The position numbers and the translations under genes were made by a program. Shown piece after piece: positions 46,160-57,419 of a stretch of DNA of 64,000 bases (its first letter is position 1; each line of letters starts with the position of its first letter). The stretch is from positions 45,400,001-45,464,000 of the forward strand of contig CM027378.1 of NCBI GenBank assembly GCA_015680905.1, read 5' to 3'. The notes below the pieces were generated by a model that made no database searches, was not told the origin of the DNA, and saw only the letters and a list, made by a program, of their open reading frames with translations. Source of the DNA: Coptis chinensis (taxonomy: Eukaryota > Streptophyta > Magnoliopsida > Ranunculales > Ranunculaceae).

Positions 46160-46440
46160 ACAACAACGACATCAAGTAAAACAAACCTTTTGATGAAGGC
46201 TTCCCAGTTGTAGGATCGTCGATCTTTTTTATACTTAAAAGTGCCCAATCTCCTGATTTTAACACGCTTTTCTGGAACCGTTTGTCACAACTTTACTTCA
46301 TGTCTTCATATCTCCCTCGTACTTGACCAACTACTGCATAGCCTAGCCTTTCCTCTTGTTGATCAGCGATCTTACCCTAGCCAAGATTCTCTCATTGGTC
46401 TGAGTCTCTAAATTGTAAACCAATGAGAAGGGAGAAACTA
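46160..46440 (-). pseudogene. Degenerate gypsy-type integrase C-terminus
   Basis: In shifting frames the minus strand reads TNERILARVRSLINKRK, then RFQKSVLKSGDWALLS, then KIDDPTTGKPSSK. The order (helix, then F..GD.VL-like, then D..TGK) matches the C-terminal chromatin-proximal part of Ty3/gypsy integrases. Several stops and frameshifts are present. It is small and weak, so confidence is limited. A 25-bp direct repeat (TGTACTGGATTAGCGTGATA, 46446-46470 and about 46493-46517) borders it. Confidence 0.35.
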
Positions 46441-47631
46441 GTCGATGTACTGGATTAGCGTGATAAGCCCACAGCACAGCAGGCTAACTGATGTACTGGA
46501 TTAGCGTGATAAGTCTGTAAAGGATCTGATGTCAATGTATTCCAAGCGAAGCTAGTATAGTAGAGGTCGGAGAGGTGAACTTTTGATCCACAATTTTCGG
46601 TTTTGGATATATAAATCACAGTAGGCAACAAAAGCGATTTATATGCACACAATCAACGGAAAATAGTAAATTCAGTCGTAGCCAGTAGGTGCTGTTACGT
46701 ACACATCATCATCATCCTAGTCCTCGTTATGTCACAAGTGCGGCTTTGTGTTAGTAAATAGAGTATGTTTGCAGTCCTGGTGGCAGTAATGAATGGACAA
46801 ATATGCAAAATGCATTTACACTCCCACTGGGTCATAGATGCAACTTTACTTCCCGTCTTAGTGGCTACCTCTTTTGAAAGGTCAAGACCATTTTTCATTT
46901 TAGAACCGCTCTACTTTTGTGCAAAGCATGGAGATCAAATTAGAAACAAAGGAAACTTGGAAGTACACCAGGAGAAAGAAAGGGACCTTCGAACTTGCTC
47001 GAATTTGGAGACAAAGAAACATATAAAAACAAAGTATACTTGCATGAAACAGTTGGACTGCAGAAGTTCACCTGTAGTTAATGAACTCCTGATATTTCAG
47101 TTTAAAACACCTGATGTTTAAATTTTAAATGACACATCCCAATAACATTCAATTGAACGGACAAGGAAAACTTGGTTTGAGCTGGTTCGTAACTTAATGC
47201 GTATGACTGACAACAGGTTTGATTATGTCCATCATAAAAAATGGTCACCAATCTGGTTCATATGTATCCAGTCAGCAAATGATTTAGACAGCTTAATGGA
47301 AAAAGATGAAAGGTTCGTATAGCATGAATATCAGAATATGTGTTTAATGTTAAGAAGATACAGCATTTTTGTCTTTCCTCCAACAAAAGGTTTCTATGTT
47401 AGATAAGTAAATATAGTCTTCAATGGATGAATGCTTTTCTTCTAATATTTACACCTAATCCACCTTGAAAAATTGGACTTGAATTGTGTCACCAGATAGT
47501 AAACATGGTAAAATCACTATTACACCCTTTCAGGTGATTCCGAAGGAGAAGAATCTGCATAAATGAATGAAACTTTACCTTTAGTCTCCAGTATGCTAAG
47601 ACAGTGAGATATAAGACCATCTGATTGCAAG
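46441..47631. other. Intergenic gap
   Basis: DNA between the WAT1-type gene and the carrier gene. Apart from the short repeat noted at 46446-46517, nothing recognisable. The right part will include the carrier 3' untranslated region. Confidence 0.35.
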
Positions 47632-49685
47632 TCATGCTTCCTTCACAGATAATCGCTCTACCAAAACAGCAAGAAAGAAATTTGTCAAAAGTTAAAACCA
47701 ATCAGATAAAATGTGCCCGACAAGGAAAATAACAGATTGTTGACTACAGTATGGCAAAAGATTTATAAGCACAAAATCAGAAGAATAGACAAACTATCAA
47801 TGTCTTTAGAAGATCTGAAGCAAATTAAATATACATTTTGACAGAAGTCTCTTATTTGATTTGAGAACATTGAAGGGTAAATGCAATCTTACGTTTGAAA
47901 CTCTTTTTCTTGCCTAGACTTAAATGTGTTTCAGAGAGAGACAGAGAGAGAAATATACTTATCAGTTCGTAGGTAACAATCATTGAAGTGCCATAGAGTG
48001 ACATGTTTAAGAAACGAGGTCCAAATCCTCTATATAAGCCTCTCCACCCTTCTTCTGCAAGCAGTGTCTTTGCCGTACTCATAACAGATGGTCTACCAAC
48101 GCCATAATCATCCATCACCTAATATTTTTTGACAAGATCAGCAATGACCGATGACAATGAAAAGATTAAAATTTTATCATTTGAGCCAAAACAGTGGCAG
48201 AGAAGAGCAATTAATTGATATACACAGTCAGGTAAAAAGAACCACCATATAAGCACTTGCATTTGAATCACAAAACAAATACCACAAATGACTGTATGGT
48301 CAAGCGATTAGCTAGTGTTGGGGACAAGTTAAATACAAACTACTACATAGACAACTTCTAATTTGGAGTGCCTTTACTTTAATGATGCGGCCATCAACAT
48401 TAGTTAATCAACCACTTGGTTATCGATGAGAAAACACTAAAAATTAGTATTCACCTGAAGCCGTGTCTTTATTGTGTCTATGGGAGTAGTGATTACTGAA
48501 GAACAGGCACCAGCCGCCGTCCCTGCAGTAGCCTGAACAGTGACCATCTCAATATGAGATGGTTTACTGTCCATGTCATTTTCATAGCCCAAGCTCCTAG
48601 AATCACAAAGAATGTCTCTTTACGCTGTTAGACAGATAAATTGATATCTCTGAAACAACATAGATAAGACTGCATAGTAATTGGATATACCTCCATATGA
48701 CATGTTGAGCCGCGCCATAGGCCCCCCACCAAAGTGCTGAAGCTGGGGACTGTGTCAGAGCTGTTAATCCGAAGCCTCTATACAAACCACGAATTCCCTC
48801 AGTCCTGATCACTTTGTGGATGACGTCAAATGCCCCATTGCAGACTGTGGTCCCTGGAAGTCCTTGGACCATTAACCTCTGGACAATCTGTAAAAGTGGC
48901 ACACAGCACACGAATTACGTCTTAAATACTTTGAAATAGAGCACAACGTGAATATTTTCTATGACTTCAGCATAGGCATCTAAACTTGCTATAACTCCTT
49001 GGGCTTACAGAACTTGATCCAAATTTGAATTGGGAAAATGTGATTGCATTTGCATGGTAATTATTCACAGTCCTCTGTAGTGAATAATTAATTTCGCAAA
49101 TATCAAATGAAGATAAAGTAGAACAATCCAGACGACTAAAATAAATACAACACTTACAACATCCAAAGGGACGCAGTACGCACAGCAAACTAGATGTGAC
49201 ATCAGCCCTCCCACAGCATTTGCAATACCAATGCGCGTGGCTTCAGGAATATCAAAACCCTTAGTGTACTTTAGCATCATATCTTTTGATACTTCAAGTG
49301 ACGTTAAAGACACAACCCTGACCGGCATATACCCAAACGCAGCAGTACCAAATCCTCTGAATATACCGGGGACACCGTCAGTTTTTAGTATATTCTTAAA
49401 CACTGACATGCCATTCATGTGCCCAAATCCTGAACCAGCTACTTGCATTCTAGTTTTTACAACTGCAGTTGGGTGCAGTATTGTTAACTGGGCAGTAAAT
49501 AGTACAGCTCCAAAGACGTGGAATCTTGTCTTGTCCAACCTTATTAATTCAACAAGTAATAAATAAGATTAGTAATAAACCAAAAAACAAAAAAAACAAA
49601 AAAAAGAGTTTCACCTGTGCCAGTTGATGTCGGTTTCAGAAAGAGCAAAGCTTGGAGTCGCAGAGTCAGCAGCATCAACCGCCAT
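47632..49685 (-). CDS. Mitochondrial carrier family protein, SLC25A44-like
   Basis: An inner-membrane solute carrier. The closest remembered relatives are Arabidopsis At5g15640 and animal SLC25A44 (a branched-chain amino acid carrier). The plant substrate is not established. Exons, in order on the minus strand: 49685-49615, 49539-49158, 48887-48691, 48596-48455, 48118-47959 and 47657-47632. The phases agree and give 325 residues, standard length. The three carrier signatures are visible: HPTAVVKTRMQ (repeat 1), PLDVIVQRLMVQG (repeat 2) and TPIDTIKTRLQ (repeat 3), each followed by an EGIRGLYRGFG-type motif. The N-terminus (MAVDAADSATPSFALSETDI) is short and polar, as usual for carriers without a cleaved presequence. 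The protein ends KRLSVKEA. The last exon is only 26 bp. A TATA-like box lies at 49761-49770. Confidence 0.93.
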
Positions 49686-49760
49686 AACAGGTGAGTGAAT
49701 GAGTTGATTTAGTAGGAAATAAAATGAAAAGAAAAATTAGTTCCACCGCTGATAATTTTT

Positions 49761-49770
49761 CTATATATAC
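49761..49770 (-). promoter_or_regulatory. TATA-like box of the carrier gene
   Basis: CTATATATAC (GTATATATAG on the minus strand) lies 76-85 bp upstream of the ATG at 49685, a short but plausible leader distance. Confidence 0.5.
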
Positions 49771-50089
49771 ACCACAACAGTCAACAGGAGGGGATCTCAG
49801 TTCAAACTTAAGGAATGCAAGGGACCCATCCTTGAAATGACTTATTAATATGTTGTTGCTTCTAGAATTTTTACCACGCCCCTCTAAACTAAGGGTAACT
49901 TGGGTATTTGACTTTTTATCGACTCCCCGGTTGCTAGGTTGTACGTGTGAATGCTAGTAGTTGTTGTTCTAAAGAGTTGAGTGGCAACCTTATTAATAAT
50001 AAAATTAACTCGCACTATTGCTATTATTTAATCTGAAAACTACAAAGCGATGTTAATTTTAACTTAGTTACTAAAACCTTTGAGTGATG

Positions 50090-50376
50090 ATACTAGAGGT
50101 CTTGGTTCGAACCCCCTACACAATATTGAGTTACTAATCTCTTTAAAAATAACCAAAGGTCTGGAGATCGAATTCCGCCAGCATCAAAAAATGACTGATC
50201 TCATTTAAAACAGGCTTGCCAATAAAAAAAAAAACTTACAAAGCGATGTTCTAATAAAAGGGAAAAAAGGCTGGTAATACCTTTGGGTGATGATACCAGA
50301 GGTCTGATCTCATTTAAAGGCTTGCCAATAAATAAAAAACTTACAAAGCAGTGTTCCAATGAAAGGGGAAAAAGGC
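50090..50376. repeat. Direct repeats with a tRNA-like B box
   Basis: A block of about 72-76 bp (GATCTCATTTAAA...GGCTTGCCAATAAA...AAAAAGGCT) occurs at 50197-50272 and 50305-50376. A shorter shared segment (CCTTTG.GTGATGATAC.AGAGGTCT) precedes each. GGTTCGAACCC (50104-50114) is a consensus RNA polymerase III B box, so a decayed tRNA-derived SINE is likely. It lies between the carrier promoter and the 3' end of the ABC gene. Confidence 0.5.
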
Positions 50377-50521
50377 TCATAGCAATCAGAATGCCAAATT
50401 CTGTAACAAATTAACAATGATATACCTGGGGTTGTTATTATTTGAATTATAGGCAAATGAATAATTTTTTTTATCATCAATAAAAAACATTTTGATTGAT
50501 TGCTGGGGGAATCCATCCCTA

Positions 50522-53500
50522 CTATCTCAAAACGCGATTAGAGCTGAGGAGAAAATTCTCTTCACCAGCTATGGTGGAATGGAGCCTTCCTGCTGCCCAG
50601 CCATTGTTCAATGCACGAGCGGAATTTTGGGCAGGACCACCAATCACACGGCTTCCGTCAATTTGATCTTTGAATTCGGAAAGACCACTGGCTTTCCTCT
50701 CTTTCCTCCTCTTCCTATCCTCATCCCTCTCCTTCCTTAGCCAGCACTCCACTGTTCTCTATATATCCAAAATGAGCAGATACATCAGTTGTAGAAGATG
50801 CAACTTCCAAAGGCAAATTATATATTTGCTTCCTGGCAAGTATAAGATAGCTAAACTGAAAAGAAAAACAAATGACGCTTATTCCATGAAATCCAAGAAC
50901 AACCACAATCTGCATTAGATTATACAGGGATTATGTAATAAACATTTGATATGATGATACTTATGGAAGTATATATTTATGGGGAACGTTAAATTTGAAT
51001 ATCCCACTATGGAAACTAACCATCAGAGACAAATTGCTAATCTCCTTGACTTTATCCATTGGCATTGCTAATTGCAATTTTCCGTGTGCAACATAAACCT
51101 GAAATAAAATAACAAGTTATCACATGAAAGAGGAATCACATCAGTGACTCTTACAAAAAGCACAAATTAAAGATAGAATGTGTCTTACGATATGCGATGG
51201 CCAATTCTCAAGACCATCAAAAATGTGGGTAGCATATATAATTGTGGCACCTCGCTCTTGGCACTCTTTTTTAAGGAAATTCAGGAGGTCAGCCCTAGCA
51301 AGGACATCAAGGTCAACAGTGATCTCATCGAGGAGAAGAACCTACATGAATAGATAATGCAGGAGTAGGTTAAAAGTGACTGAAATATCTTCAATCAAAA
51401 AGGGAAAACTGGATGCTAAGAAGACACTTTAAGAGTAAAAGAAAAATAAAATAAAAACCTTAAATGGCTTAAGAAGACCCATACAAATTTGAACTCTTCT
51501 TCGCTGACCGTCGGATACCTTGTGCATTCTCCATGACAGATCAATATCTAGCACCTATCACCGCAAACCAAAATACAGTTGTTGTAGATATGACATTTAA
51601 AATCAAAATTTAAACTACAAAAAATAATTCAATCATTTTATAAGCAAATTATTTTTTAGAAAGTTGGCATAAATACATGTTGGACATCCTTTGACCTGCA
51701 CATTAAAACAGAGCGTTCATTTATGTTTAATCATTTGGCTCAACAGTGTCCTTAATTATCAAACAAATATATGTAAAACCTAGAGCAATAGCTATAATCT
51801 TTTTCTCTTTTACTTCCCAACATCTAGAGATATAACCACATATCTGGTCAATTGTTGGAAAAGGAAAACCAAGTTGCTTGGTAGATGGTATGGTGAAATC
51901 TTTAATCAGTAGCTTCTTAAGCTTCCACTTTTAAATAAAGTAATAGGTCTTGTTGGTCTTGTTGACCTAAATCAAAATAGTATTCCTGCCAAAGAACACA
52001 CTTGAATGAAGAAGTTTCAGGTAATCTCATTAAGTCCCTAGCAAGTATTCCTCTTGTAGTTTGGAACAACAACAACAACACTAATGATAATAATAACTGC
52101 GGTTATTCTTTCAATCACACTTGACCCACACAAAAGAAAACAATACTTCAAGCTCTTGCATTGCCTCTTTTTTCAACAGTAAGTTCAAAATGTCTAGTTG
52201 GCCACAAGGATCCATATTACGATACTGCTTCTCATTATGGAACTCTTATGACGACTGAGTAGGCACACTGAGTTCCATTTGGGGTCGCATCACCTCTGAT
52301 TTTCTCTCTCTTCTAAAGTTATATGTGAAGTACATGATGCACAAGATAAAAATCTACTACGTTAATAGTCAATGCTTGCATCTACCAAGTGATTAAGTAA
52401 TCTAATGATGACTTCATTATGATTAAGTAAGAATATTTGTTCCAATGAATTACAGTATAATTTACCTTTATGAGCTCAGTTCTCCTTTGTGGATCAATAC
52501 CTGAGACTCCAAATATCATTTTTTCAGCAGCAATGTCCATTTGAATTGGAATGTCAAAACCAGCAAAAGCAACATCTCTCCTCCACTGCAGAGGAGCAAC
52601 TTTTATTAGTAAGATATGATTATAAATACAACTTAACAGCCATGAGTACGTCTGAATTGCCCACACTTAAACAACCTTTTAAATAGGCTAGTCAGCACCT
52701 GATATATTTTTGAAAGCCAAGCATGAACATCCTAGCAACTTTACAGATTTTGCTAAATGTTTAGCTTTAGATGTATAAAAGAAAGATTGAATGATGAATG
52801 GGAATAGGAATAGGAACCACATAACTAATTAAGACATCTCATATAGGATGGAAATTCTTAAACCCGCAACAATAAACAATTTCCACTTTACATATCCGAA
52901 AGAGGATATGACCGGCAGTAAGAGCAGAATAATCAGATGACTAACCTATAAAGAGAAGCTGCATGATAGATGTCCGCATAAACTACAAAGAAAGCTGCAT
53001 TCATTCACTTAATCAGGGTGGCAATTAACTCGGCAAAGTTTGTTTAGAATGTACAATAATGATAAGCTGCATGCACTCTTTTTCTTTCTTTCGTTCTTTC
53101 CTTTTTTAAAAAAAATTAAAAAAAATAAAAGATATCCAATTAATTTAATCAATAAAATCACATCAACACCGTGATGAGTAGCCAGAAACTAATCTCCAAG
53201 GACCAAGAACCATATAGCCCAGTACACCCATGAAGCCCTATTACCATACACAAACCTATCCTCCCAGGAAAAGGAGCTAACATGCAAAAGTGAGATAAAA
53301 CCAAAGAAGAAACAAAAAAGAACAAAACGAAGCCAAGGTATCAGGCCAATGCCAAGGCCGTGCAAATGAACAACCACTGCTGCCAAACCCCTCCCCCACC
53401 CTCCTCCTTCCTTCCATTCCTTCTCACCCACATCAGTCGAAATATAGTCACTTGCAATTTTTTGGGTGAGACAGGAACTTTTCTGCGGTGCTCTCCCAGG

Positions 53501-55203
53501 TCAATTTTTGTTAACAACGTTACACACTGGTGGATAGACACATACTCCCAAAAATCTTTCATATGGTTGGAAGGACAACTGAAGCTCTCAATATTGTTCA
53601 TATAAATCTGTGTCCTCTATACGATATATTAGTAGGAAGGCTACAATTCTTTATCACATTTTCAGATGATTGCTCTCGAATCTGTACTGTCTATGTATTG
53701 CAAAGTAAAGATGAAGCACTCAATATATTTATCATGCTGCTTGCTTCCTACATATAACTAGTTATTAAATCAGGAAATAACATGATACTATGATAGCTAT
53801 AAATACAACTCATAAATCTAGGAATTTTCAAACATTCTGAAGATAAATTGCCTTTGAAGAGCAAAAGTGAAGAGAAACGACAGCCTTCTCTACAAATGTG
53901 GCATCCAAGAAAGCTCTTCTTCAAAAGAAGGGGTAAGAATAGAACTCAGGAGAGGTAAAATGACTGGAATACGTACAAGGTTTGTGACACAATCAACGAT
54001 GATGGATGCTATATTGGGCTAGCTGGAGGAAACCCGAACCTCCTGTATTATTGAGGAACTAATGACCTCCGAATTCACACAACAATGCAAACAATTAAAC
54101 GACATTCTTCTTTTTCTTTTTTGCCTTTCTCCCCTCCCCCCCCTCTCAAACATTTAAACAATATTCAATTTTTTCCATAATTCTTCGTTATAGAACCTTT
54201 TATAACCAAACACCATTACACCATGCAACCACTAACTTACATAAAAATGCCTAAGAATAAGGAAACTAACAGCTTAATCTATAGACCTCTCCAACAATTG
54301 ATCCTACTGATCCACTACTCTACTAAACGTATTACATCACGCAACATAATAACAACATTATAAACTAACCCCATTTACACATGTATACCCATGATCCCAT
54401 CATAAGTGGGCACAAGACTGTTGTAGAAGATTTGCATTAAGCTGATGCTTAGTAACAATGTTCTGGAAATGGTTGGTGCACCTCGCCACCTCCGAGATGC
54501 AAAACTTCAGGTTGCAACAGATTTTGAATAGTAACTTACAGTCAATGGCTCAAGTGACACATACAAGGCTCTAGAAGTACTTAATGGCTAACAGATAATG
54601 TGATATTCTCCTGTGTCCAGGTTTACTCATATTAAAAATTGATTGCTATTATTTCCACCTTAAAAATCATAAGCTCATCCATCCTACAATTCCAAAATGG
54701 CTATCTGGAGCTTAATCTCAGACGATTGTGGCTTTATCTCCTAGAGGAGAAGTTCCAACTAGACATCCTCTGGCGACCGATCCTAACAAAATAATGCCTA
54801 AAAAGTCGAGATCTAAGTCCGAAAACTCCAAGACCCTTCACTAACGAACTAAAAATTAAGTAAGTTTTGTATTAAGCACGTAGTAAATAAAAACAAAAAA
54901 CTGAGCAACCTCTCCACCAAGGTAACAAAGAACGCCAGAAGAAATCAAGGCAGTGTGATGAAAAGCAGACCGTCCGAAAACTCTAACCATATGTGGGTCC
55001 ACCATATGTTTCCCTCCCAATATTTTCAGTATCGTCGTCTTTCCAGCTCCATTCGATCCAACGAGTAGACAACGCTCTCCAGCATTAAGAGACAGTGAGA
55101 AATTCTCGATCAGTGGAGTGGACCCAGGTGGTGGATGTCCGTCTATTCCGGGATACGTGAATCTCAAGTTATCTATCACAATTGTCATCTCTTTCTCACC
55201 CAT
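50522..55203 (-). CDS. ABCI20: ABC transporter I family member (soluble ATPase, ABCI20/21-like)
   Basis: A soluble nucleotide-binding protein without membrane segments. The Arabidopsis ABCI19/20/21 proteins form an ER-associated complex that tempers cytokinin responses in seedlings, and they resemble yeast Caf16. Exons, in order on the minus strand: 55203-54910, 52585-52466, 51554-51459, 51341-51189, 51098-51021 and 50758-50522. The phases agree and give 325 residues, the family size. Walker A is GSNGAGKTT (49-57), the signature is reduced to [11 protein letters not shown] (151-161), Walker B is [12 protein letters not shown] (171-182) and the switch His is in [10 protein letters not shown] (204-213). 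The C-terminus carries the family-specific charged helix [17 protein letters not shown] and ends [10 protein letters not shown]. Intron 1 (2.3 kb) contains a Ty1/copia integrase fragment. Whether this is the ABCI20 or ABCI21 orthologue is uncertain. Confidence 0.93.
53530..53757 (+). pseudogene. Ty1/copia integrase fragment in the ABCI intron
   Basis: The plus strand reads [20 protein letters not shown], then [20 protein letters not shown] and [11 protein letters not shown]. This matches the start of the copia integrase core, where intact copies read LELIHTDLCGP followed by YFITFIDDYSR and a K.EAF helix. The first catalytic Asp position is changed (HIN in place of HTD). The fragment lies antisense to the host gene inside intron 1, with no LTR recognised nearby. 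It is non-functional. Confidence 0.7.
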
Positions 55204-55266
55204 TTCTTATTGTTCTTGTTTCTTCGCTGCACCTACTACTCTTGTTCTTCATCATTGTCTTTTCGA

Positions 55267-55272
55267 CACGTG
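55267..55272. promoter_or_regulatory. G-box CACGTG upstream of ABCI20-like gene
   Basis: A perfect palindromic G-box in GACACGTGC lies 64-69 bp before the start codon. A TATA-like TATATATATA tract (55305-55315) lies further upstream, about 100 bp from the ATG. ACACGTTT (about 55290-55297) is a second ACGT core. G-boxes are bound by bZIP factors such as HY5, and the Arabidopsis relatives are reported as HY5-dependent. Function here is inferred. Confidence 0.4.
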
Positions 55273-55319
55273 CTTCGGTTTAATGTGTTACACGTTTTAT
55301 AAGATATATATATAAAAGC

Positions 55320-55904
55320 AAGTCCAATAATAAGGGGCTAAATTTTGGTTCAAATGTTCCAAGTGCATTCCAGGTTGTTAATGGGCTGGGCTAGGCCCGA
55401 ACTCGATAGACTTGGGTCCAATAACTTAAAATGTTAAGTCCTCACGATAGAAAAAGTTACACAACCTTACCCGCCCCTCATCAGGGCTGAGCTTGAGGGA
55501 CACGTTAAATTTTTTTCACTTATATTTTGATTTTAGGCATTTTGTTTTTCACATTTTCAACTTTCAAGAAATTGGGTGAGGGAGCCTCTTTTAGAAAAGT
55601 TTACACTTAAAAGACCGAGAAATATTGTATTATAGATTTATTACTACTTACCTTTTTAATATAGTGAAAACTACTTGTAGAAGAAAAAAAAAACAAGATT
55701 CAAATGTGTTATCTATAACTACCTACGTCTTTTTTGGAAGTGGAGAATTTAGTTATTGAGATTTGTAACCATTTTATTCTCTTTTTTACCCTTATATAAC
55801 TACTAAATTAAATATTTTTACTAAAAACAATATAATTCAATTATAACCCCCTATTTTGCATTTTATTATTTAGTAGTTTCAATCAACTACTATGAAATAC
55901 AATG
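55320..55904. other. Gap upstream of ABCI20-like gene
   Basis: Upstream intergenic DNA with no gene or repeat recognised. Confidence 0.3.
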
Positions 55905-56105
55905 AGTTGGTTTAGGGTTTAGGCTTAGGGGTCTAGTTTATAGGGGTTTAGGATTCGGTGTCTTGAGATTTAGGGTTTACACACTTAGGGTTTAGTGTCT
56001 ATAGGTTTTTAGGGTTCACGCTTAGGGTCTAGTTTATTGGGGTTTAAAGTTTATTCTTAGAGTCTAGTTTATAGGGATTTAGGGTTTAGGGTCTAGTGTC
56101 GACAA
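55905..56105 (+). repeat. Degenerate telomere-like repeat (TTTAGGG-type)
   Basis: About a dozen TTTAGGG or near copies (TTTAGGGTTTA, GGGTCTAGTTTA, TTTATAGGGG) are spread over 200 bp, all G-rich on the plus strand. This is the plant telomere unit, in strongly diverged form, at an internal position. A longer-period unit (GGGTCTAGTTTATAGGG) recurs three times, so part of the array has been re-amplified. Confidence 0.75.
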
Positions 56106-56655
56106 GTTAATTTGTTATACACCATATGCATTTTAAAATGCAAAGTAGGTGGTTGGTTATATGTTGTTTTAATACAGTGGTGAGTATTGAAGTTGGGAGT
56201 TTGATTGAAGTTCATTTTAAATCTTGAGTTGAGAGGAATGGTGATGAATAAAAACAATAACTTTTTAACCTTTCTTATTCATTTTTTCTTCTATTTCTAA
56301 TGAGTATTGAAAGACTAGTGTTTAAGAGAGGAAAACATTGAAAACATGGAGTTTTATAGGATTAAAACATGAAAGAAAGAAGAGGAAATGAGATAACTTT
56401 ATTACCAAGTTACACTCATTAATGACTTCAATGAGTGCAACTAGTGTTTTTGAGATTGAATGACAAGAAATGTAGAGACAAGTTGATTGGAATGAAAATA
56501 TTGAAAACAACAAGTATTGAAACTAAGTATTAAATGTAATGAAAACAAGAAAGCAAATAGATTGAAATAAAGAAATAACAAAACAATAAAATAAACTGCA
56601 ATAATGTAAATCAACCTAAGAAAGCATGATAAAATTGATCTCAATTTTTGGCTTG

Positions 56656-56895
56656 TCAAACTAAAAATTGGATAATGCTTTCTCTTCCTACTTTTGCTTT
56701 GATACTCATACTTTTACAATAACTGATTTGCCCTCTCCCTCTACAATTAAGACACCTCACTCCTTTGTTTTTTACTGTTCCTTTTTCCTTTATTATGCAT
56801 TTGTTTTTTCTCTTTCTTCTTAAGCAAACTAGGTTTTGAGCAAGGCTTCTTTTGTGACAAGGCCATCCATCTCCAATCTTCTGAGTTAATGACAT
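56656..56895 (-). pseudogene. Degenerate gag zinc-knuckle frame
   Basis: An 79-codon minus-strand frame with KEKGTVKNKGVRCLNCRGRG followed by QISYC. This resembles the copia-type gag end, a Lys-rich stretch then a CX2CX4HX4C knuckle, but the His is replaced by Gln and the spacing is one residue short. Surrounding DNA is AT-rich and broken. Likely a retrotransposon remnant. Confidence 0.35.
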
Positions 56896-57419
56896 GATTT
56901 TCAGTCTTCTGGGTTTGAGTCCTTGACCTTTGACTTTGATTTTTTCAATATTTTTTTTATAGAAGCGTTAATCGAGCTCCTTTTGGCGCTAAAATGTATC
57001 TTTTATGATAAGTGGTGTGAAATGACATGTAACCTGCAAAAAGCAATAAAAGTTATGAGTTGTCTATATATTATGCGTAAGAAAGACTGTAATGCAATAA
57101 TGTAAAGGTAATAAAATGCACATTTGGGAGCTTATCAACAACCCCCAAACAACATTTTGCTTGTACGTCCTCAAGCAAATATGAGAGAGAAAACTAAGAT
57201 CACAAATGTGTGATTAATTATTATCTAAATCTCGTTTCGCGGAGTGCGATTGCATTGACCATATGCAATAAGGCCTTAAACCACTAGGAATTCCCTAATA
57301 GACGAGCTTAAGCCTCGTGAGAGTTTCCTAGATAAGGTACTCACAAACTTCCTCTATCTAGTATGAAGGGTCTTGTCTCCTTATTTATTCTCAAAAGTCT
57401 ATACATCTCTTTAGCGGGG

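Noticed and set aside
49231..49566. 111-codon plus-strand open frame
   Set aside because: It is the antisense shadow of carrier exon 2.
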